Assembly (NCBI GenBank): GCA_037043015.1
Contig: CM073321.1
Span: 30,606,101 to 30,670,100, forward strand
Length of the DNA: 64,000 nt
Direction: 5' to 3'
From: Bryum argenteum
Lineage: Eukaryota > Streptophyta > Bryopsida > Bryales > Bryaceae
Shown: positions 44,104 to 55,700 of the stretch, in pieces
How positions within the stretch are numbered: position 1 is the first letter of the stretch
Layout of the letters: each line of letters begins with the position of its first letter
Position numbers and translations under genes: made by a program
Notes under the pieces: generated by a model
Database searches by the model: none
The model's input: only the letters and a program-made list of their open reading frames with translations
Told to the model about the DNA's origin: nothing

Positions 44104-47100
44104 ACAGCCCTTCAGGTGATTATGTTGGTCAGCTCTACTTAACCTACGGTACCGAAGGTGTGCCCTGTGTGGGTTGATTGGATTTAATTTTTCCAACTTG
44201 TTTGTGGTTCCCGTCGTGCTCGTGGAATTGCAGCAGGCACAACCCAGTATTCACAGCCTCTCCTCCAGAAGGGAGGGTCTCGGCATCTCCAAGGGGGCCC
44301 TCGAGGTGATCGTGTTGGTCTGTTGTGTTGAACTTGCGATACCGGAGGTCTCCCTGTGTGGGTTGATAGGATTTATTTTTCCCCAACTTGTTTGTGGTCC
44401 GCGTAGTGCTCGTGGAATTTGAGTACGCAGGATCCGGCCTTCATAGTCGGCCCTCCAGAAGGGAGGGTCTCAGCGTTTGCATACGGGCCCTCCAGGTGAT
44501 CGTGTTGGTCAGCTGTGCTTAACGTGCGGTACCAAAGGTCTCCCTCTGTGGGTTGATTGGATAAATTTTTTCCCAACTTGTTTGTGGTCCCCGTCGTGCT
44601 CGTGGAATTCCAGCAGCCACGATCTGACATTCACAGCCGGCCCTCCAGAAGGGAGGGTCTCCGCATCTCCAAGAAGGCCCTCGAGGTCATCGAGTTGGTC
44701 TACTGTGCTTAACCCGCGCTGCCGAACTTCTCCCTGTGTGGGTTAATTAGATTTTATTTTTTCCCAACTTTTTTGTGGTCCCCGTCGAGCTCGTGGAATT
44801 TCAGCAGGCAGAATACAACATTCACAGCCTCCCTTCAAGAAAGGAGGGTCTCGGCATCTCCAAGCGGGCCCTCGAGGTGATCGTGGTTGTCTCCTGTATT
44901 GAACTTGGGGTACCGAAGGTCTGCTCTCTACGAGTTGATTGCTTTTTCTTTTCCCAACTTGTTTGTGGTCCGCGTCGTGCTCGTGGAATTTCAGCAGGCA
45001 CGATCTGGCATTCACAGCCTACCCTCCTGAAGGGTGGGTCTCGGCATCCCCAAGAGGGCCCTTGAGGTGATCATGTTGGTCAGCAGTGCTTAACCTGCGG
45101 TACCGAAGGTCTGCCCTGTGTGGGTTGATTGGATTTACTTTTTCCAACTTGTTTGTGGTCTCCGTCGTGCTCGTGGAATTTCAAGAGACAGGATCTGACA
45201 TTCACAACCGGCCCTCCAGAAGTGATGGTCTCGGCATCCCCATGAGGGCCCTTGAGGTCATCATCTTGGTCTACTCTGCTTATCCAACGGTACTTATGGT
45301 CCGCCCTATGAGGGTTGATTGCTTTCTTTTTTCCCAACTTGTCTGTAGTCCCCGTCGTGCTCGTAGAATTTCACCAGGCACGATCCGGCATTCACAGCAG
45401 GCCGTCCAGAAAGGAGGGTCTGAGCATCCCCAAGACGGCCCTCATGGTGATTATGTTGGTCTGCTGTGTTGAACATGTGGTACCAAAGGTCTGCCCTCTG
45501 TAGGTTGATTGCTTTTTTTTTCCCAACTTGTTTGTGGTCCGCGTCGTGCTCGTGGAATTTCAGCAGGCAGGATCCGGCATTCAGAGCCTGCCCTCCTGAA
45601 GGGTGGGTCTCGGCATCCCCAAGAGGGCCCTTGATGTGATCATGTTGGTCTGCTGTACTCAACTTGCGGTACTGAAGGTCTACCCTGTGTTGGTTGATTG
45701 GATTTACTTTTTCCAACTTATTTGTGGTCTCCATCGTGCTCGTGGAATTTCAGCCGGCAGGATCTGACATTCACAGCCGGCCCTCTAGAAGTGATGGTCT
45801 CAGCATCCCCAAGAGGGCCCTTGAGGTGATCATGTTGGTTAGTTGTGCTTAACTTGCAGTACCGAAGGTGTGCCCTGTGTAGGTTGATTGGATTTAATTT
45901 TTCCAACTTGTTTGTGGTTCCCGTCGTGCTCGTGGAATTTCAGCAGGCACAACCCAGCATTCACAGCCTCCCCTCCAGAAGGGAGGGTCTCAGCATCTCC
46001 AAGGGGGCCCTCAAGGTGATCGTGTTGGTCTGCTGTATTGAACGTGCGGTACCGAAGGTCTGCCGTCTGTGGGTTGATTGCTGTTTTTTTCCCAACCTGT
46101 TTGTGGTCCGCGTTGTGCTCGTTGAATTTCAGCACGCAGAATCCGGCATTCCCAGCGTGCCCTCCAGAAGGGAGGGTCTCGGCATCTCCAAGAGGGCCCT
46201 CGAGAAGATCATGTTGGTTTTCTGTACTTAACCTGCGGTACCGAAGGTCTGCTAGTTGTGGGTTGAATGGAATTATTTTTCCCAACTTGTTTGTGGTCCC
46301 CGTTGTGCTCGTGGAATTTCGGCAGGCAAGATCCGACATTCATAGCCGGCCCTCCTGAAGGGTGGGTCTCGGCATCTCCAAGAGGGCACTTGAGGTGATC
46401 ATGTTTGTCCGCTGTGCTTAACCTGCGGTACCGAAGGTGTGCCTTGTGAGGACTGATTAGATTTTTTTTTTGTAACTTGTTTGTGGTCCTCGTCGTGCTC
46501 GTGGAATTTCAGCAGGCAGAATCCGGCATTCACAGCCTGCGCTCCAGAAGGGAGGGTCTTGGCATCTCGATGAGAGCCCTCGAGGTGATCATGTTTGTGT
46601 GTTGTGTTTAACCTGCGGTACCGAAGGTCTGCCCTGTGTGGGTTCATTGGATTTATTTTTTCCAACTTGTTTGAGGTTCCCGTCCTGCTCCTGGAAGATG
46701 AGCTGGCAGGATCCAGCATTCACAGCCTCCCCTCCAGGAGGGAGGGTCTCGGCATCTCCAAGAGGGCCCTCGAGGTAATCATCTTGGTCTGTTGTACTTA
46801 TCCAACGGTACTTATGGTCTGCCCTTTGAGGGTTGATTGCTTTCTTTTTTCCCAACTTGTTTGTAGTCCCAGTCGTGCTCGTGGAATTTCAGCAGGCAGG
46901 ATCCGGCATTCACAGCCGGCCCTTCATAAGGGAGGGTCTCGGCATCCCGAAGAGGGCCCTTAAGGTGATCATGTTGGTCAGCTGTGCTTAACCTACGGTA
47001 CCAAAGGTCTACCCTGTGTTGGTTGATTGGATATATTTTTTCCAACTTGTTTGTGGTCCCCGTCGTGCTCGTGGAATTTTAGCAGGCAGAATCTGGCAAT

Positions 47101-48110
47101 CACAGCCTGCCCTCCTGAAGGGAGGGTCTCGGCATCTCCACGAGGGCCCTCGAGGTGATCATGTTTGTGTGCTGTGCTTAACCTGCGGTACGGAAGGTCT
47201 GCCAGTTGTGGGTTGATTGGATTTATTTTTTCCAACTTATTTGTGGTCCCCGTTGTGCTCTTGGAATTTCAGCAGGCAGGATTCGACATTCAGAGCTGGC
47301 CCTCCAGAAGTGAGGGTCTCGGCATCTCGAAGAGGGCCCTTCAGGTGATCATGTTGGTCAGTTGTGCTTAACGTGTGGTACCGAAAGTCTGCGAGCTGTC
47401 GATTGATTGGATTTATTTTTTCCCAACTTGTTTGTGGTCCACGTCATGCTCGTGGAATTTTAGCAGGCAGGATCCGGCCTTCACTGCCTGCCCTCCAGAA
47501 GGGAGGGTCTCGGCATCTCCAAGAGGGCCCTTGAGGTGATCATGTTGGTCTCGTGTGCTTATCCAACGGTACTTATGGTCCGCCCTTTGTGGGTTGATTG
47601 TTTTTTCTTTTCCCAACTTGTTTGTAGTCCCCGTTGCGCTCGTGGAATTTCAGGAGGCAGGATCCGGCATTCATTGCCGGCCGTCTAGAAGTGAGGGTCT
47701 CGACATCTCCAAGAGGGCCCTCGAGGTGATCGTGTTGGCTGCTGTGTTGAACTTGCGGTGCCGAAGGTCTCCGTGTGTGGGTTGATGGGATTTATTTTTT
47801 CCAACTTGTTTGTGATCCCCGTCGTGCTCGTCGAATTTCATCAGGCAGGATGTGGCAATCACAGCCTGTTCTCTTGAAGGGAGGCTCTCGGCATCTCCAA
47901 GAGGGCCCTCAAGGTTATTATGTTGGTCTGGTGTGCTTAACCTTCGGTGCGAAGGTCTGCCCTGTTTAAATTGATTGCTTTTTTTTTTCACCAACTTGTT
48001 TGTGGTCCCCGTCGTGCTCGTGGAATTTGAGCAGGCATGATCTGTCATTCACAGCCTGCACTCCTGAAGGGAGGGACTCGGCATCTCTCTATAGGGCCCT
48101 TAGTGGAGTT
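44104..48110. repeat. ~189-bp satellite, array B (about 21 copies)
   Basis: Same monomer as array A. CAACTTGTTTGTGGTC-like markers recur every ~189 bp (for example about 44,196, 44,385, 44,574, 44,955, 45,523, 46,848 and 47,993). Monomers alternate between two spacer forms (TTGATTGCTTTTTT and TTGATTGGATTTATTTTTT), hinting at subfamilies. 189 is divisible by 3, so long spurious frames run through several copies on the minus strand. Confidence 0.9.
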
Positions 48111-48432
48111 ATTTGAGGAGGATAGCATGTTTGCAGCTTGGTTTTATTTTTATAGTCGAATTGGGGCGATGCAATTTTGCCACTCTGATGGTTATTCTTA
48201 TTTTCTACTGATCTTCCTTGCCTGGCCCTCCTCTTATGTTCTGTTTGAAAAGTTGAATTAAGGGGTACCTCTGCTTAATTCTCATTGCTTATATGGATGT
48301 CTAATATTGATATATTTTGCGTGTAACTTGATAAATATTGTGGCAATGGTGTTTAGTATTATCTGTTCAGTGTGTTCATTGTATATAAATTGTTGTTGAT
48401 ACTTATGTTAAGTGTTATATCGGGTAATGCAG

Positions 48433-51400
48433 GATCCATTGAAAGTTAATGTTGTCCCTGAGGAAGAGGAATCTGATGCCGATAGCGACTTATCGGCTTT
48501 GACAAATCATGTCATGGCTGTAGTAGAGTCCCGACGTTTGGTTGTAGCATTGTCCTCGATTCCGGAAACTCCGCCTCCTGCCCCTCCTGTCCGTTACACT
48601 TCAAGTGTATTCGTTCATCGGCTTGCACGAGCGGTGAACATGCGAATTAAAAAGAATGAGGCCAAAGCTAGACGTATCGAAGCGATAGCATTAGTTAGAG
48701 TTGCACCCAGACGTTCTCCGCGACTTGCAGCGAAGTTGAACTCCATATATTTCAATGACAACATTACTTGATACTTATAGCATTTTTCTACATTGTGAAC
48801 GGCTTTATATTTGAATTAATATTTTATTACCTATTTGATTTATCTCAGTGGCAAATACTTCTACGTATATGAAGGTAACCACCGTTTGACTGCGTGGATG
48901 CGTCACATTGAGAGGTACCACCAGATAGATCCATCATGGTACATCTCAGTTGATTGCATCGTACTCGATGCTCGCGGAGAAAGCAATCTCCTTCTTGACG
49001 CCATGAATGACATAAACTGGTAAGTACTTGAAACATTTTTTTGATTAATTTCAATTCAATTCTTTGTAACCTCGACGTATTCTCATCTCTGTTTCTGCTA
49101 CATAGGTTTCTACCGAACATGACTATGTCGAAGATAGTTTATGTGCGAAGCTGCAACGCATGAGGAAGTTTGGGAAGTTGAAACTTGAAGATTTCAAGGA
49201 TCTCATTACTCCGGAGGATTACCAAATTTGCATAAACGCTAAAGCAAAAAAAGATACATGGTATCATGTCACAGTGGACGTCTTCGTCAAGTTCTTATAT
49301 GCGGTAAGACTTCTTAATACGTACTAAACACTCCCATCTTGTACTCATTTCATTACAATTTCTTACTAATACTTCTGCGCCATGTAGAGGAGGTTAGCGA
49401 AAGCGTCGGATAATGCCGAAGCTACTTACTACGCCACTACCCCTAAAGAAAAGCAAACGGGGCCAGGAGTTTGGAGTGCCATGGATAACGCTATCAAAGC
49501 AAAAATCAAATCTATTTGTGGCAAATAGTTCGACAAGATGGTTGTTGTGCCCAATAACCAACTTGGCAAAGTATTCCCGAAAGAGGTTAATATTTTTGTC
49601 TACTTAGTTTCTAAGGAGACTCAATACTGTTATTGATTAATACTGAAAATAACTACTTCGATTTGTTCTATGTGCAGATCTATTCTCACTACAGCCAAAA
49701 CCTGAAGCCCCATATGGCAATCGAACGGTTGCACATGGTTGCCACCACCAATGTCCATTTTGATTTTAAGGGAAAGTCTCTGCAATGGTGGATTGCGCCA
49801 AATGATGTTCGTCAATCTGTCCACTTCCCATTAGAGCGCCCTATGAAGGATAAAACGTTGCTAGCATTTCTGCATCGCGCTTCTCTCTGGGCTCATGTAT
49901 ATCATACTGAACTTTTGTCATTACTGTATTCTCGTCATCGACTATCTACTTCGTCCTAACGTGGTCTATTTGATTGCAGTTACAACAATCCCTCGAAAGT
50001 GAAATACCACAACTTCTGGAGGATGGCAAAATCCACATTCAGTGGTCGGATGCGGTACTAACGCCATCCGCGTACGTTGAGAAATGGAGATTGCTTTAAT
50101 GGGAAAAGGCCTTCGGCAACAACCTCGCTCAAAATGCCTGCCCAAAGTTCATAAAAGGATCCGATATTCAGAAGATTAGAGGTGGCAAGGTTACTATTAA
50201 ACGGCTCTTATTCCGGTACGTATTCACTTAGCTTTTCATTTTCCTACTGTATATGCGGAGTACCAAAATCAATACTTGTCGCAACCCTTGCTAGCTCACC
50301 TTAGCTTACACCAACTTTTTCCCAACTCTAGCAAGTGTCACGAGCGCTAACTCTGCACATCCCCCACATGCACAAAGTTAGCTCTCCATACCAACCACCA
50401 AGCTCACCGCTTGGTTATCAATCCCTCCTACTCATGCAACCGGGACTCAACTCCTTCGTAGGTAGCCAATGGTTAGGTGCGGACTTCCACTTATGTCCAA
50501 GGCCCAACTTGGTGGCACTCCCATACCACGCGGCCTAACCGCACTTGGTGGTGTCTCCTCACCACCGCCCATGACCACCATGGTGACCCCAAGGCCACCA
50601 AGTAATCACAACGCCGGCGGTGAGACACCACCCCACATCGGTAGCACTCATGGTCCTCATTTTGCCTATATGAGTCCCCGTGGTGAAGCCCCAACACTAG
50701 CTCCCCCACCGGGACTCACCTTGTCCTTATGAGCCACCGTGGTGAAGCCCCAACACTAGCTCCACCCACCGTGCCTCATTTTGCACTTTGAGTCCCCATG
50801 GTGGAGCCCCAACACTAGCTCCACCCATTGGGACTCACCTTGGCTTGGGAGTCCCCATGGTGAGGCCCCAACACTAGCCACACCACTGGGACTCCCACCT
50901 TGGTCACCACCAAGGCACCATGGGAGTGGGGAGGAGACCAGCCCTCCCCATAGTATACTCTGTGGGATTCGGCAGCCCCTGGTCCTAGGTGAAGGGCTGG
51001 ACCCTCACACCTCTTAGTTTTGGAAGACCACCCAATCTCCCAATGCCTTAGCCGCTGGAAGGCCCCGGGAGACTTCCCGAACCTTCCAGGGCTCGTATCT
51101 ACCTCGTCCCGCATCCAAACGCGACGAGCGACCACTCTATCGACATCTACTCGTCAAGTAGATGCCGATAGACACCTTACTTGCCTCATTCCGACAAGTA
51201 TTGAGGGAGTTATGCCCCTCTGAAGATTCGGGAGTCCCGGGCCAGCTTCCCAGTCCAGCACTGTCCCTGGACAGCACTCACTTTAGTCCCACAATCTTCC
51301 AACTCCCATAACTTTTAGCTCACACCTCCAACTGAGGTGCTCCTTAGCATCCCGGAATCGTGGCAACATGAGCTTCCATAATCTCATGTCCATTCCCTCG

Positions 51401-53797
51401 TGGCTCCTAGTCTCCGTGGGTGAGAGGCGTCTCCAACGCCCGGGGTCCTCTCCCACACTAGGCCCACTTAGGTTCCCTTCACCTTGGCACCCCAAGGCCC
51501 GGGCGTCACTCCGGTGTCCCCCTTGGGCCCTTGGTGTTGCGGGCACTCCTCAAGGAGAGGTGCGCGACAATACTGTATACTAAATTCTGTCATTGTAATA
51601 TGTTTTCTTGACTCTAGGTACTTGAAACAAGAGTTTCTTAGCAAAGGAGCCTTGGCTTCATGGTCCATTCCGGCTGAGCTCGAGGACTTAACCGTCTCAA
51701 ATGATCCATCTAGCGTCTTTTCCGAAGCCCAACAGAGACGATTCTCCAATTACCAGTTGTTGACCGGTGGTTGGTTCCTTGAGTGCAACGATAACTTTGT
51801 GTACAAGGAAGAAAGACATCTGCTTTGGAACCTCAGTTCAAACGCACCAGCCCATGCACCTATGGAGATCCATGACGATGAGGACGAAGACGTCTCCATT
51901 TTACCAACCGCACCTGTCTCACCCTCCGAACCTCCTTCACCGGTTGCACAGCCCAGAACCAGAGCAAATAGAAAGCGACGCAACGGTGCTGCGAGGCCTT
52001 TAGTTGATCTTGAACAAGAACCCGATGAAATCGCTCCGCTCCATCAAGACATTGCAGGTCCAGAAGAAGCTGATTTGACTCACGCTTCACATGGAGCGAC
52101 CAACAATGCAGGTAGACGCGGTCGACAATTGATTCAGATTTCTGCAGGCGCTCTTACGAATGCGGGGTCCCCTCCTCAATCTTTCACAGTCGCCCACAAC
52201 TCCGGAAAGAAGTTCGCTTCACTCCCATTTCTTGAACTGAAGCATGTTGGAGAGAGCTTGTCTTCTGAGATTACTATTCCTCTCCCAATGTACTTGAAAA
52301 AGGGGATATCGGAGCTTCTGTTCAAAAGGCAGCTCATGAAACAAAAGACTGAGACACGCAAGTCATGGACATCATCAACCACATCAGAAAGGTATTATGT
52401 CTTAAATCTTTTATTACATTCTTTTCTTTCTTAAATTTTGATTTGAACACATTGCTTACAACCTGTCTAACTTTTGTGATTTCCAAAGATTGGCAAGGAC
52501 AGGAAGTACCCATGTAAGGAGATGGGCACGAAACACCCGCAACCCGGCATTGATCTCATCTACGCAGACGTTCCCGAGAACTTACGCGTGCCTGACGTCT
52601 CGCCCGTTAAAATCCCTTCATGGAACTAGCGAGAGAAGAGTTACTTCGAGAGTGTGTACTTTTTTGCTTTCTACAACTTTACAGAGGAGGGTGCGATACT
52701 TGTAATGCATTGCAAGGACCGTCAAGTTGAGAAAGCTCTGGATGCCGAGTCAAAGGCTTTCGAATTCCGAATAGTGCGAGATTGGTAAGGATATAATCCC
52801 ATGTTAATGGCCTCGACGAAACCCCACATGAAAACGGTATGGTCTTCATTCTGCATTCAAATCATCATTCATGATTATTTACAACGTTTTTCTAAATCTC
52901 TCTCATGTATTGAATTTTGCAGACTTACAACTTCCACATTAAGATATTTGTTCGGAAGTCTTTTGCCACCAGATTCTCTATAAGACAGGTTGCGAAAGAG
53001 TACGCAGGTGTGCCCATTCTTCCCAACGAGGAGGACCATGTTTTCAATTTTGCGAGCAATGCCTCCATTCGTAAGAAGAAAGATCATGGTACTCCGTGGC
53101 GTGGCTCGCGAGAGTAGAATCCCTCCTTCCTCCAATGTTTTATTGATTCTCTCACAAACGAGCGGGGAATCGTCTTTGACTGGAGCCCTAGTACATGTTA
53201 GTTGTTGCTAATACCATTCTCATTCAAATTATTCAATATTGTAGTTTTGATGTTGGTTGCTTGTATGTAGGTGCTTCCGTGATTGCCTGCGCGCGATCGA
53301 ACCGTCATCTCATTGCTGTTGAAGCTGATGCAGAGATATTTGACGGGCTTTTATCGGCATACGTGGATGGTACCGCTTTTGAGGAAGAAAGCGGCGATTC
53401 GGTTCCAGTTTATGACTACGACAGTGACACTTCTGAACCGCTTCAGAAGAAGCAACGCCCAACATTTTGTGCGTACTTATCTCTTACTTTCCCCTCTTCT
53501 ATTTTAACATTCACTTGCTAATAATTTATTGGTATTGACTTTTTCTGTACTTTTAGAATTGCAGGTTCAAATCGACGCTTGATTGGCGACGGAAGTCTCT
53601 ACACCAGTCCTCCGCAAAGTTTCTCTGTACCATCTTATGCGAAGAGGATAGCTCAGGATTTTGTGGCTGCCCCTTCTCCCGTCTTATCGGACAGTAGTAG
53701 ACGTCGACGCTTTAGCTCAAGAGTGCTTGTGTTTATAGACGATGAGGCTGATCAGTGTGACCAATACTTTAATGGTCGTTCACCATCAGCATCCTAG
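48433..53797 (+). pseudogene. ParB-like / DNA-methyltransferase-like multi-exon gene of the MULE
   Basis: Exons, approximately: 48,433-48,770 (DPLKVNVVPEEEE, SPRLAAKL), 48,848-49,019, 49,106-49,303, 49,388-49,585, 49,678-49,896, 49,980-50,215, 51,618-52,391, 52,489-52,785, 52,923-53,200, 53,272-53,468 and 53,565-53,797. GT-AG borders are good and most phases agree. KYFYVYEGNHRLTAWMRHI matches the ParB/sulfiredoxin-type GNHR/GxHR motif. Further on, GIDLIYADVPENL lies where a DPPY-type catalytic motif would be, followed by YFFAFYNFTEEGAILVMHC, and the C-terminal IVFDWSPST / RSNRHLIAVEADAEIF resembles an AdoMet-binding motif I. That order (catalytic motif, then motif I) is that of beta-class DNA amino-methyltransferases. 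The canonical D/N/S-PP-Y/F is not visible, so activity is doubtful. Stops at 49,526, 50,097, 52,627 and 53,115, and frameshifts near 49,020 and 52,360, mark this copy as a pseudogene. The solo LTR lies in the intron after 50,215. Confidence 0.55.
50277..51569 (+). mobile_element. Solo LTR, 1,293 bp, with 5-bp duplication ATACT
   Basis: Starts TGTCGCAACCC and ends GTGCGCGACA, with the terminal inverted repeat TGTCGC/GCGACA typical of LTRs (TG...CA). It is flanked by ATACT at 50,272-50,276 and 51,570-51,574, a perfect 5-bp target duplication. No internal retroviral-type sequence is present, so it is the product of LTR-LTR recombination. It lies in an intron of the methylase-like gene, whose phase is preserved across it. 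It contains tandem ~50-60-bp repeats with GCCCCAACACTAGCTCC (50,690-50,880). Confidence 0.95.
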
Positions 53798-55262
53798 GTG
53801 TTTTTATTTTTGAGGTTTGGTTTGGACTACATAGGGTCATATAGTTGCCCTACGACATTGGTCATACATGTGGTTTTATTATACGTTTTTATATCTATAT
53901 ATGATGTTTACCTTCTAATCATGAACGTTTAATGCATTCTTAATTAATATCTAAATGTTTAATTTATAAACTCAATGCAAACTAAAAGTTTTAATACGTT
54001 TCTTTATTTTGAATTGGAGTGATTGAATCTAGCTAATGTTGGTAGAGGCTCTTGTTCAATATTTGTATAGCTCAGGATAGTTGCTTTACGACGCACTGCA
54101 ATGCTCAAACGAGGCCGAGGAGAATCGAACTCGGACCACCACAATGCCACGAGAATGTCTTTCTGTACACCTTACAAGGGGACACGGAGAGACGACTTGT
54201 AGTTATAAACTTCAGATTATATAAATCGTAGCATTTACATGTAATTCTGATAAGTCTAATAGGAAATTGATGACATCAGCCCTAATTATACTCTAAATTT
54301 TAAAATAATTAAAGTAAATTTATTGATGTCCCAATGGATCCTCCGAGATTTTGGTTAAAGTTTTGTATTTGTAAGTGAACGCGGCCAGTATATGATTTAA
54401 ATTGCATGGGTTACACATGATGATGTCAGCCCTAATTTAATTAACTTTTATTTAACCCCTTAAGATCCTTGGGTGTTTTTGGGAGCTTAAAACCTCAAAA
54501 CTCCAATTCTCTACCTCTATGCACTTCAAGGGGTGCGAAACAATTTTTTTATTCTTTTCTTAACTTCCAACCGTAAGATCTTGTACCTAAGCCAATTTTC
54601 AGTATCTGATATAAAAATTGACCGTTGGATGTTTACCATTTGAGAGATTATAACATCCAAAGTTTGTCTACGAAGTTTTTTTGGGCATTGTTGAGATTAT
54701 TTTTAACACTTTTGGAGGCTGCCCTTGTAAAATTGGTACACTTTTTGACTTGGGGCCCTTTGGAACTTAAGTAGCGATTTGGTCATGAACATATTTCCAA
54801 AAAAAAATCTCAAAAAAATACTAAATTTAAACTGCCCCAGTTCGGCTCGCAAACCAAGAATTGTTGTAGAAGACTCAAAAATTGGAATTTGGCTTTGTAA
54901 ATTTTACCACATACACTTTGCAGTATAGGGAGCACCCATTAAAAAATTTAGGCAAAAATATTACTTTTAACCTATTAATCTAAGCTGCCCAAAATAGCAA
55001 AAGCCTAATTTGGTCCTCTTGGATCTTTAGGGGTTAAACTTGCAAATGTGGATTATTTATGAAATAGTGTATGACCTCAATACCTTGAAAAGAAATGGAT
55101 AAAGGACCTATATCCACGGTTTTTGGTCCTTTTATGCCTAAAAATAACCATTTCAAAATTTCTGCACCACCCATTCCATGTTAATAGGGCCATTAACTTT
55201 TCAAAATTTTATTTCTTACCGCTCAAACTTTACCGCTCACCGCTCACACTGGTGGTTTACCC
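53798..55262. other. Right subterminal region of the MULE
   Basis: AT-rich, no gene seen. It ends with GAGCGGT-type repeats on the minus strand (55,215-55,245) and the terminal GTGTGAGCG block. Confidence 0.5.
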
Positions 55263-55272
55263 ATTGAGGTTA
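55263..55272. repeat. MULE target-site duplication, right copy (ATTGAGGTTA)
   Basis: Identical to 18,603-18,612. Confidence 0.75.
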
Positions 55273-55700
55273 TTGATCGAACTCACCCTCACGCCGTGCC
55301 CGACAGCTGCAATACTTCAACGAAGGCCCTGGGCATCCTCAAAAGCAGCACGCACATCAACTCTAGAGCTACTAAGAGTCCCAAACCCTAATCAGAATTT
55401 ACTAAACCGGAAGCACAAATGGGAAACGGAGTATAGGCGAAACGTAGTATAGTGAGACGAAGGGCAAAGGTGCGGAGGTGCAGAGGTGAGGCGAAGGGCA
55501 AATGTGTGAAAATACGAAGGTGCGGAGGAGAGGAGGAGCAAAGGAGCGGAGCAGCAGAGGAGTGAAGGAGCGGGATAGTGCGCAATGAGAAAGAAGAGGG
55601 AGCAACACCAAGCGGGAAGAGAAATGGCGCCAAAAAAGAGCACGAACTGGACAGAGAAAGGGCGCCAAAAAAGGCCACTAACGGTCAAACAATTTTGAGT
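55273..55700 (-). promoter_or_regulatory. Pyrimidine-rich leader, possible 5' region of the DUF7869 gene
   Basis: On the minus strand: a C/T-rich stretch with repeated CTCCGCACCTTTGCCCTTCG-like units (55,440-55,560), then TTAGGGTTTGGGACTC (a telo-box, AAACCCTAA, at 55,384) and a short coding-like segment (VDVRAAFEDAQGL). Excising the MULE would place this directly upstream of the minus-strand exon at 18,598. A similar pyrimidine-rich leader precedes the palindromes at 61.5-61.9 kb. This is inference from layout. Confidence 0.35.

Larger units (their letters stand above)
18613..55262. mobile_element. Giant Mutator-like element (MULE), 36.65 kb, with nested insertions
   Basis: It is bounded by the 10-bp direct repeat ATTGAGGTTA. 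Read inward, both ends start GG and share GTGTGAGCG at exactly offset 14-22, followed by subterminal GAGCGGT repeats (18,631-18,658 left; 55,215-55,245 right). Between them lie a minus-strand MURA-type transposase with SWIM finger and a divergent plus-strand gene with ParB-like and DNA-methyltransferase-like segments. Later insertions inside it: a 13.25-kb hAT, a 1.29-kb solo LTR and a ~4-kb retroelement. Without these the element is about 18 kb, of which about 5.6 kb is satellite. It inserted into or just beside a DUF7869 gene. The TIR similarity is short, so the boundary rests mainly on the duplication together with that shared block. Confidence 0.7.

Noticed and set aside
44104..48110. Many minus-strand ORFs of 60-170 aa with recurring KFHEHDGDHKQVGK
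   Set aside because: They are translations of the 189-bp satellite (189 = 63 x 3); frames shift between monomers and no start or splice context supports a protein.
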